A DNA stretch of 64,000 nucleotides from Adiantum capillus-veneris (Eukaryota; Streptophyta; Polypodiopsida; Polypodiales; Pteridaceae): the NCBI GenBank assembly GCA_014529385.2, contig CM043968.1:26737013-26801012 (forward strand). Reading direction: 5' to 3'. A program made the translations under genes and the position numbers. Positions 56,490 through 64,000 of this stretch are shown here, one piece after another. The first letter of the stretch is position 1. The number at the start of each line of letters is the position of its first letter. Under the pieces are notes generated by a model. That model was not told where the DNA came from. It did not search any database and saw nothing but the letters and a program-made list of their open reading frames with translations.

Positions 56490-56720
56490 GGTTAGGTTTC
56501 TTCCATAAGGTCGTAGCCGAGCACAGCATGGTCCATCAGCTCATGGACAAACAATGTTTCTTTGGCGGCGATGGTAGTCCCAAGATAGCAATCGCACTCG
56601 GTCTCTAAGTTCATCTGCTCGTGAAGAGACATCTACTGGGAGATGTCGAGAAACTTCAAGTTATAATCTGCTAGGGTTTCCATGGCAAGCATTTCAGGAT
56701 ACCCCACTCTGCCAGAAGTT
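56490..56720 (-). pseudogene. Unidentified coding fragment
   Basis: Minus-strand frame reading GYPEMLAMETLADYNLKFLDIS, a stop, then MSLHEQMNLETECDCYLGTT and AAKETLFVHELMDHAVLGYD. Amino-acid composition looks like protein rather than noise. I do not recognise a family. A gag or captured host fragment are both possible. Confidence 0.35.
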
Positions 56721-56936
56721 GCACTCCGAAGGAAGATGTTAGAAACCATATAACTTCGGGCAAAAAATTTTCTTGAAAGCTTGCCAAGTACTTGGAGTAT
56801 GCTGCTTGGTAGCTGTAGAAATCAACATCTGCATAGCACTGCTTCTGAGAAAAACAGTGACTTGAAACAAATCTGGATCCTTCTCTTGCAAGTGATCTTA
56901 ATTGGCTTATGCCCTGTAAGACACTGCGGTGAAGCC

Positions 56937-58060
56937 GTGAAATGTGTTCGCGTCATTACCTCCGGTATGACTAGGGGAACATTTTATGACTCTGCCGCGA
57001 AGTCAACTGGGCAACCGGTCAGGATATTTTTAAGCGGCGAACCCGAAATGGGCAAATGCTTGAAAATGCGCCAAGTGTCATTTTCTCATGCACTTAACCT
57101 CTCCAGGAAGGAGTGGCGCTGAATTTTTAAGTTGGGAAGGCCTTCATTTGCAATTTGTCACACAGGTTAAGAGCTATGGAGTGCTTCCTTTCCCTCTTAT
57201 GTACAGTGCGGTGCCAGGAGTGATGCCCTGCACGCTACGCACTGCCCTCTCTCTCCCCTACGAGCAGTATGTTATGCCCCACTAGTGGGCTTTTCATTTG
57301 ACCAATGTACAGTTATGTGGGTTCATGCGCGATTGCCGAGGCAAGAGCCTCTTGCACAAGTACTGGATTAGCAAGCGGCTAATCCCCCGCAGGTACAGGT
57401 GAATTCGGAGAGGTTTCATGCCAGAAATCTCGTCCGATTCAAAGGGCAAGTAGCCCTACAGGTGCGGGAGCTCGAGGTCTTGCTACAAATGCGACTGGCA
57501 CACGAAACGGAGCCCAAAACAGGGAATTACAGCCTGATGTGTATTTTTGTAGGTTTAGGGTTTCGGCCCTGAACGGACCCTAATACCCCCAGGAGGTTCG
57601 GGGACGCAAGGGGACCGCTGTACAGGTGAACTGGCGCATTTTCGGGGCAGAAAACAGAGAATTCAGCGTGCTGCAGATTCTCGCCAGGTTTTGCAAAGTG
57701 TCTTTATGCGTCGGGAAAGTCACCTATTGTGTGGGGATACTGATTGTGAGGCGTCCTAGTATAGTTATGCTATCAAAATCGGGCCAGAACAGGTGTTTCT
57801 TAGCCTAGATTGTGCGGGGCAGCTTGTGGGAGATCACAGGTTTTATTCCCTTTGATAAAGAATAAAGAAATACCGAAAGGGGCGCCAATTTTGGGGCCTA
57901 CAGGTTTTCGGTGTCTGCTCGGAGCATTCTAGCTTCCGAGCTGTGTGTGTGATTAAGTGTTAATTCCTGTTACAGGTCTCCTTTGCAAGGTGCTCTGTGT
58001 GTGTGTCTAAAGTAAAGAATTTCAGGTGAAAGCCAACGCCTACCGCCCTACGGGCCGGTT
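56937..58060 (+). repeat. Unclassified LTR-like repeat R1, copy 2
   Basis: Homologous to 48,990-50,100. Shared segments include the GTCAACTGGGCAACCGGT block, GAGCTATGGAGTGCTT, CACGCTACGCACTGCC and TGCGGGGCAGCTTGT. It carries AATAAAGAAATACCGAAAGG plus GGCGCC (57,862-57,888). The first ~170 bases of copy 1 are not present. It adjoins the leader of copia A. Confidence 0.6.
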
Positions 58061-58246
58061 TCACATAGCCTGTAATTTCCTGTTTTTGACCTAATTTCAG
58101 TCTGTTTTAGGTCAATTTTGGTTGCCGGGAGCTCTCTAGTGTCCGGGGACGAGTCCTGTGGCAACGAAATTGCAAAATCTCGCGTGAAAGTTGACCTTCT
58201 TGGCTGAAATTCAGCGCTTGCAGGTTTGGGGGCAAACCCTAACCTG

Positions 58247-58258
58247 GCTCTGATACCA
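58247..58258 (-). other. Copia A primer binding site
   Basis: TGGTATCAGAGC on the minus strand, two bases from the 5' LTR edge at 58,261. Confidence 0.95.
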
Positions 58259-58260
58259 GT

Positions 58261-58524
58261 TGATGAGCGCGCGGCGGTGTGTGCAAGTGAAAGAGCACGC
58301 GAGGAAGTGCAGTGTGTGCAAAGAGGGGAGGCAAAGGCCAGCAGGAGAGGAAGCGCTAGCAGAAGAGAGAGGGCTCACGTTTTTGGGGAAAACTCAATAA
58401 GTGAGTTTTGGGTTTTCCCACTTTTATTATAAGTGACCTTTAAAAAATGTGTCCAGGTTCAATATAAACCTGGACAAAGTATAAAAATGTACAAAAAGGG
58501 GTTATTTAGGCCTTTAACCCAACA
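58261..58524 (-). repeat. Copia A 5' LTR
   Basis: 264 bp, followed by TTCAT (58,525-58,529), the right target duplicate. Contains TTTATTATAAGTGACC (plus strand), and a TTATACTTTGT-type TATA on the minus strand. Confidence 0.95.
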
Positions 58525-58626
58525 TTCATCAGGCTCAGTATGGCTTCATACCATGTCGCCAAATCACTGACAACTTGGCTAATCTTCTAATTGGTATGGA
58601 ATATGCAAATTACACGCAGCAGGATG
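58525..58626 (+). pseudogene. LINE reverse transcriptase, middle fragment
   Basis: QAQYGFIPCRQITDNLANLL, followed by GMEYAN and TQQD, is the Q.GF..GR.I.DN block of LINE RTs and continues directly from 50,514 once copia A is removed. It ends at GGATG (58,622-58,626), the target duplicate of the next insertion. Confidence 0.85.
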
Positions 58627-59339
58627 TGTCACAAACTGTTGACGTGTCAAGCCACTGAAGAACGGAGCCAACCTGCAGATCCCAGCCAAGGGGCCTAAAC
58701 ACTAAGAAGAAGCAACAGCGGAAGTTTTACCGACTTACAGAGCCTCAGCGAGTGGGGCAATTTTAAAAGAAGTTCTTACCAACTTATGGGACCCCGTCCG
58801 ATGGGGCCTAGGTGATCCAACGACTAATAAAATAAAGCCGGAGCCAATCACACACAGAAGACTTGCATAGCAAGTGATGACATGGTAGGCACTGTACGGA
58901 TTGTTGCAATTCACGCTAACATGCTGACGTGGCAGTTGTATGGACGTCCTGTTTTACGTTGATGATGTGGCAGCTGTACGGATTTCCATTAAACGCGCTG
59001 GTAGCTTTGGGCGTCAGCTTTTGGGACCAGATGCTTTTAGAACTTGAAACTTTTCATGTAAACTGCTTTTAGAGGCCAAGGGCCTTTAAATATGATCCAT
59101 GGGCTCTCACTCTTGCGGGAGATGCAGAGCAGAGCCATGGAAGTTGTACCTTGTTGATGCCATGTAAAGTAATACCAAAAGGGGCGCCAGGGTTTGGGGC
59201 CATTGCTCTCTTTGGGGTGGAACTCCGTCACTCCTCGTCTCGTGTGTCGTGCATCTCTTTTTGTTCAATTGTTATTTGAAGTGCTTAAAGTTATTTAGTC
59301 TATTCCTTTTCGTTGGGCCGTGGTGCCCGTCGCGTTACA
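58627..59339 (+). repeat. Solo LTR (group S) with perfect GGATG target duplication
   Basis: TGTCACAAACTGTTGACG ... GTCGCGTTACA, 713 bp, flanked by GGATG at 58,622-58,626 and 59,340-59,344. TATA-like TTTAAATAT at 59,085 and the conserved box at 59,168-59,205 (ACCAAAAGGGGCGCCAGG variant). It splits the LINE RT. Confidence 0.95.
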
Positions 59340-60590
59340 GGATGTGCTGATTATTCAAGTTGACATTGAAAAGGTTTTTGACACTGTGCAGTGGGACTAC
59401 ATTGCTGCTACATTGCGGGCTCTTGGTTTTGGTCCTAAATTAGCCAATATCGTTTATTTCTTGTATGATCATTGCTCACAGTTCGTCTTCGAGGATTCTT
59501 GAAGGTGAACTGACGAATTCTTGGCCTCTTGGTTGTTCAGTTAGGCAGGGCGGCCCCCTTAGTGCATTGTTGTAAGCTAATACCGCACACCCCTTGTTGA
59601 TGCATCTTCATCATTTGACTTCCATTGATCGTCTTCATGGCTTTGCAATTACCATCGGGTCACAAACTTCATTGGGCAGGCTTATGCCGGCGACTCTTTG
59701 TTTATGCCTCGTAATTGCCAAGCTGATGTTGAAGTGATTATGAACGCTTTGGACCTGTATGGGCTTCGACTAGTCCTAGAGTCAATTTTTGCAAATCGAA
59801 ACTTCTGTCGTTAAATCCTTGAGGTTGGCATGATCTGTTGTGACCAGGAGAGATAGCTCATTCGAATGTGATTGTCAAGCATTTGGGTATCCAATTGGAT
59901 GGAATGTCACTCACATTCAAAAAGTGGATTGAGTTATGCAGCGCTTGGAATGTTAAATTGCATTACTAGAAATTATCCACATGGCCATTACATATTCTCT
60001 TGCGAATTGTTCAAAGTATCTTGATGGCTTATGTTAAGTTCTATTTGCCATTGTTGCATTGGCCTCGCCATTGTCTCACTTCTCTCATGTCATCCATTTT
60101 GTCTCATTTGTGGCAATCTCATGCTCACAAAAAAGGCCTGCGTTTGATGTCGATGGAGAAACTTTGCACTCCCAAGCGCTTTGGCAGTCTCAAAATCTTG
60201 GACTTGCACAGGCATGTTCTTGCGAGGAAAGCTATGTTGTTGCTTGCTCTTGTGCAACAAACTCAGCCTTGGGCCCTTATGCTTGCCTGCCTGCGTCGGC
60301 ATTTTGTTACTTCCTCCTTTGGTCATTGGAAACCATCTCTTTGGGAGCTTGTGTTTGGCAAGTTGGAAGGATACATTCCTGGATGTCCAGTTACTTCCAG
60401 TTTGATTTCTGCTTGGAAAGAGGTTACAATCCATTTATCATGGCATGGTTGGCAGAAGAGGGAAGGGAATTTGCTTCGATTGGAGAGTCTTCATTGGAGT
60501 CAGACATTCTCTCTTCGAACATTTCTCTTTACGGTGTCATTTGCTCTCAACTATTTAGATTTTCTCGTCTTTGTTCTAGCAAATCTACTT
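59340..60590 (+). pseudogene. LINE reverse transcriptase, palm and C-terminal region
   Basis: Resumes with IIQVDIEKVFDTVQWDYIA (catalytic motif A) and LRALGFGPKLANIVYFLYD, then LTNSWPLGCSVRQGGPLSALL (motif B). The catalytic FADD box reads YAGD (59,683-59,694), with Gly for the first Asp. The region 60,170-60,480 (GSLKILDLHRHVLARKAMLL ... SLWELVFGKLEGYIPG) is the conserved segment after LINE RT. Many frameshifts and stops. This element cannot retrotranspose by itself. Confidence 0.88.
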
Positions 60591-60599
60591 TTGTTGTTC

Positions 60600-61530
60600 A
60601 ATCTTGCCATCTTATTTCTTTACTAGTTGAAAAAGGATACTCATTCAAAAGGATCATGAAAAAAGTTCGTTCATTTTTCCATCGTAGTAAGTTTATTTTT
60701 AGTGTTTCTTCCTTTGGAATGTTCAAGATAATCAGTAGTAAAAGCCCACTTATTGTTTGACTTAATAACACCTTATGTTGTTGTTTTGATCTTTAACGCT
60801 TCTAGTATTTTCACTATAGCTTGACAATTGCTAGCCTTTATAATGGCCGAGTATGCCCATCACCTCCGGAGGGTGATAGAAACTCAGCTCGTTTGTTTTG
60901 TAGAGTACGTTCAAAGCATGAATGACCTCTATATAAACCTGCACCTACTCTTGGGCACTGACGACGTGAGTAGTCATAGCTGTTGTCCAAGCTATGCATG
61001 ATAAAGGTGATAATCTTATTCTTCCTGTTTGCACAAGGAGTGAAGTTGAGATCACATATTGTCAAGTTTGGTTCTTCGCTCTTCGTAGGTTTGTAGTAGT
61101 ATTCATTTTTCGATTTCATATTTAGCTTACCTGAGGACTTAAGAATGTGTTCCGTTAGAAGTTGTTGTGTGAAGTTTGATTTCTAGGATTAAGTTTTTAA
61201 GATGTCTTATCCTTTTTTTTTTGGCCTAAAGTTGAGTACTTGTTTTAAGCCAAGTAAATCGCGTCAACTTATTTTACACATGCCTTTTCTAAAAACATTT
61301 TTAAGTTAATAATGCTTTGTTTTATCTAGTTTTGTTTCGTAGCAAACAAAGTGATTTAGTTTGTTTGTTTGTTTGTTTTTGTTTTTCTTTTCTTTTCTTG
61401 TGTCCCTTGCTTTTATAGTTTTAGGAGTGCTTTATTCCCTCTTATAATTCGTGAGTTCAGACTATTCTGAACTTATGAAGGTATATTCGCTCTTACTTTG
61501 GTTGATGGTTCGCCTTGCCATGCTTACTTT
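60600..61530. other. Sequence interrupting the LINE; no gene seen
   Basis: LINE similarity stops near 60,590 and returns near 61,540. The intervening T-rich DNA has no LTR, TIR or coding block that I can define. Part of it (60,940-61,060) loosely resembles 30,740-30,870 (CTCTT.GG.ACTGA.GA.GTGAGTAG). It may be another insertion or the decayed LINE itself. Confidence 0.4.
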
Positions 61531-61539
61531 CTCTCTTGT

Positions 61540-62469
61540 CGCGGCCTTAGAGTAGTTGATGATGTGGTTGATGAGGCGGAGCTACACTTTTCAGTTTCCC
61601 CTTGCCGCTCGACGTTTTGGATTGAGTATGCATTACCGTCGGTTCTGGAGAGAGCTTCAGCACATGCTGGTTGACTTTTTGCCAATTCCGCCTTTGGCTG
61701 ATGATGATCGCATGTTTGATTGGTTTTTTTCGAGACACGCCCTTTGAGGCTATGTCTGCTATTAGACAGGTTTATGCTCTATTTCTACCCCGGCCTTGGA
61801 TTGCTAACCACTAATATGCCCTACGGTCAATGCACAAGTCTGATACATGGTGGAAGAAGCCTCTCTCTGCCCTTTGGAAGAGCCACTTGCCTTTGAAGGA
61901 GCGACTGTTTCTTTGGCCATGCTTGCTTGGAGTTCTCCTGGTGGACTCTTTTCTTAGTGCATGTCATATCTGCTCCTCGTTGTGTTCACTGCTCGATTGC
62001 AGAAGAGAGTGTTTGTCACCTGCTTTGGGATTGCTACATTATTAGAGGTTTTCTTCGCCGCATAGCAGCTAGTGTGCAGATCCGTTTCCCCTCTATGGTC
62101 TTCCTCAAAAGGTTTTGGGCTTTTGGTATTCTCCCGCCTTCCTTACAACGATTTTCGGTTTTCTTTGTGTAGGTTAGATTTTGGGCTATTATACCGTGTG
62201 GTGCAACATAACGGCTGCATGTTCCTTCGCTTTGATGCAGATCCCTTTCAGTTTTTCAAGCTTTCCCTTGGGCAATCTTTATGTATTGCCTGGGAAGTTG
62301 GTGATATCACCTCAGAGATGCATCGAACTTTCTTGTGAATGCTTTTAGCCCTCTTCCACAGATGAGCACTTTTGTGTTCGTACTTTTGTATATGATCCTT
62401 TCTGTGGGTTTTCCTCGCCTTGAGTTTCCCACTTGTAAATTAATCCCAAAGATTTACCCAAAAAAAAAC
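61540..62469 (+). pseudogene. LINE ORF2 C-terminus with zf-RVT motif, and 3' end
   Basis: VVDDVVDEAELHFSVSP is followed by RSLSLPFGRATCL and the zinc-binding CVHCSIAEESVCHLLWDC (61,978-62,031), the zf-RVT motif found at the end of plant LINE ORF2 (C..C...E...H....C). The 3' UTR ends in TCCCAAAGATTTACCCAAAAAAAAA at 62,444-62,469, taken as the LINE tail. A (GA)n tract follows directly. Confidence 0.75.
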
Positions 62470-62471
62470 AG

Positions 62472-62472
<1 letters not shown>

Positions 62473-62529
<57 letters not shown>
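62473..62529. repeat. (GA)n microsatellite
   Basis: About 28 GA units directly after the LINE tail, probably grown from the insertion junction. Confidence 0.95.
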
Positions 62530-62532
<3 letters not shown>

Positions 62533-63087
62533 TTTGTTAATGTCTTCTAGCGGCCAAAGTCGACAGAACAATGTGTGTCCTCTTGGTATCCAGTAAAACG
62601 ACGAAGTGCTGAAAATAAACGTGCTATAAACTAAAATAGACTGACATTGTGTGTTGTATTACATGTGTATGGGGGAGGAGGGGGATGGAGCTTTAACTCT
62701 AATGTGATAACTCTTTCTGTCACAAGATCAGAAATACCCATGCAGTTTCACCAGATCCCAAAAGATCAGAACATAAGCCATGCAAAAAAACTTCTAGTAA
62801 GACCAGGAGGTATAGTAAAGGATTGCAAACACCCCCTAACCCTTTCTTTGAAGAAAGAAAGCAGCAGAAAAAACTGCTACCAGTTTACATGAACTAAACC
62901 AGGTCACAATCAAAATAGTAACCAGCCCCAAGTTTTATCAAACCCAATCAGCCCCAAGCAAACCAGCAATATAAAATCTGCTGTCATTTCATTCATACCT
63001 TTCTAGGCAAAGAAGGTCGCTACAGTGCATCAAGCAAACCATCAGTCTCCATTTACTAAGTAAAACAAACTAAGGAATTTTCAAGCG
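62530..63087. other. No gene seen; probable sequence downstream of LINE ORF1 (minus strand)
   Basis: Between the plus-strand LINE tail and the end of the minus-strand ORF1. A-rich, no motif recognised. Confidence 0.4.
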
Positions 63088-63822
63088 CTAGTCACTAGAC
63101 CTCACATTCTTACCCTTCACAGCATTTCCATTACCAAGAACTGCAGACTGGGAAGGCTTGGCTTTCCCTTTTTCCACATTGGGAGCTACATTAACAATTG
63201 AGCCTCCATTTTGCTTAGCCTCACCGATAGGTTTGCCTGTAGGGAGTGGAGCAGATGACGGAACTGCTGGAGGAGGTGGTTGCAACACAGGTTCAGGGCA
63301 TTCAGGTTGCATGTGCCCAAATTTGCCACATTGGAAACATGAATTTGCAAACTTGCCCCATTTGAGTTTGAATGGGCGCTTGCCCACCCACGGGTCTGCC
63401 TTTTCAACCATAGTGACTTCTGGGGTAGGTTTGTCAGTATCCCATAGAATGCAAAACTTGTTGGTGTTCGCATCCAATTTCGGGGTATAGGTCACCTTCC
63501 CAAGGTGTGAGATAGATCACCTTCCCAAGGTGTGTAGCCAACAATGGTAGAAAGTGTCTCCATGTGCGAGGGAAGTCCACTATTTCCACCCACATCGGGC
63601 ATTTATGGCGGATAAGACTTTGATAATCCTTTGTTAGTGCCCACGGTAGAACATGGGTGATCTGCGTGCTAAAGAAGAGTGAAGACATCTCCAACAACAC
63701 ATTTGTGGCTTTAGTATCCGCCAACAATAGGACTTCATAAAATCCATGAGCACCAAAATAAACGTCACGAACAGCTTGGCATTTGAGAAGAAAATCTACT
63801 TCGGGAAAAACAAGATCACTGT
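63088..63822 (-). pseudogene. LINE ORF1 (gag-like, DUF4283 plus CCHC knuckle)
   Basis: Minus strand. The upstream part (63,450-63,822) has KCPMWVEIVDFPRTWRHFLP and THLGKVIYLT, matching the DUF4283-type RNA-binding domain of plant LINE ORF1. The downstream part has WVGKRPFKLKWGKFANSCF with the zinc knuckle CFQCGKFGHMQPEC (about 63,299-63,345), then Pro/Ala- and Lys-rich tails ending at 63,088. A tandem duplication of about 25 bases (TCACCTTCCCAAGGTGTG twice, 63,491-63,540) shifts the frame between the halves. The N-terminus is cut at 63,822 by an LTR. It lies opposite to the LINE at 46.8-62.5 kb, so it is a separate element. Confidence 0.8.
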
Positions 63823-64000
63823 TGTCACAAGACGGGCACCACGCGCCAATAGAAAAGAATAGATTGAACAGACTTTTAGCACTTCAATAACAACTGAACT
63901 GAAAGAGAGAGAGCACACGCGACACGGAGTGGCGGAAATTGGAATTCTACCCCAGAGACTCGAGAGTACTGGCCCCAAACCTTGGCGTCCCTTTTGGTAT
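63823..64000 (-). repeat. LTR (group S), truncated by the window end
   Basis: TGTCACAAGACGGGCACCACG is the inverse of the right end of the solo LTR at 48,260-48,286, and the conserved box begins at 63,971 (minus strand). The rest of the LTR and any target duplicate lie beyond the window. Confidence 0.85.

Larger units (their letters stand above)
50515..58524 (-). mobile_element. Copia element A inserted in the LINE, with nested debris
   Basis: LTRs at 50,515-50,781 and 58,261-58,524 (TGATGAGCGCG ... ACCCAACA on the plus strand) are flanked by TTCAT at 50,510-50,514 and 58,525-58,529, a perfect 5-bp target duplication. The PBS next to the right LTR shows minus orientation. The interior holds A's own pol (left part), copia B, a gypsy LTR and other repeats. 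A's gag and most of its integrase are missing, so internal rearrangement or deletion has occurred. Confidence 0.93.

Overview
The window looks like nuclear DNA of a land plant with a large, repeat-rich genome. The evidence is Ty1/copia, Ty3/gypsy (chromovirus), LINE, CACTA and tRNA-derived SINE sequences, primer binding sites complementary to plant initiator tRNA-Met (TGGTATCAGAGC), GT-AG introns, plant telo-box motifs (AAACCCTA) and long GA, TA and C runs. The species cannot be named from the sequence. A fern, lycophyte or other large-genome plant would fit, but that is a guess. No prokaryotic, organellar, rRNA, tRNA-gene or CRISPR feature was seen.

Layout. 0-2.1 kb: decayed copia pol. 2.2-7.6 kb: decayed minus-strand gypsy (family G1) with a truncated LTR. 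7.6-10.7 kb: non-coding, no recognisable gene. 10.7-13.7 kb: 3' part of a CACTA element (DUF4216 gene, a second transposon gene, a GGTTAT minisatellite and a genuine 3' terminus), ending inside a G1 LTR that continues to 14.27 kb with PBS and gag remnant. 15-18.9 kb: non-coding, with microsatellites, a MITE candidate, a SINE and hairpins. 19-27.7 kb: a foldback (palindromic) element split by a complete copia element (20,239-26,920, 227-bp LTRs), which is itself split by a 1.6-kb G1 solo LTR. 29.4-30.3 kb: the only convincing host gene, the first four exons of a SAS10/UTP3-like nucleolar protein; its later exons were not seen. 31.2-46.2 kb: a short LTR element ('X') split by a 12.5-kb head-to-tail dimer of a chromovirus (LTR-body-LTR-body-LTR) bounded by one GGATG target duplication. 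46.85-62.47 kb: one plus-strand LINE broken by at least four insertions: a solo LTR, an unclassified repeat, an 8-kb copia element A (itself holding copia B, a gypsy LTR and other debris), and another solo LTR. 63.1-64 kb: a LINE ORF1 on the minus strand, cut by another LTR that runs off the window.

Nearly all genes here are broken retrotransposon genes, so they do not form a working pathway. The useful information is the order of insertion, which perfect target-site duplications establish at several places, and a core promoter/R module (TTTAAAT ... GCAGAGTCTG ... ATAAAGAAATACCGAAAGGGGCGCCA) shared by several LTR groups that otherwise differ. Frameshifts are described but coding sequences are not restored.
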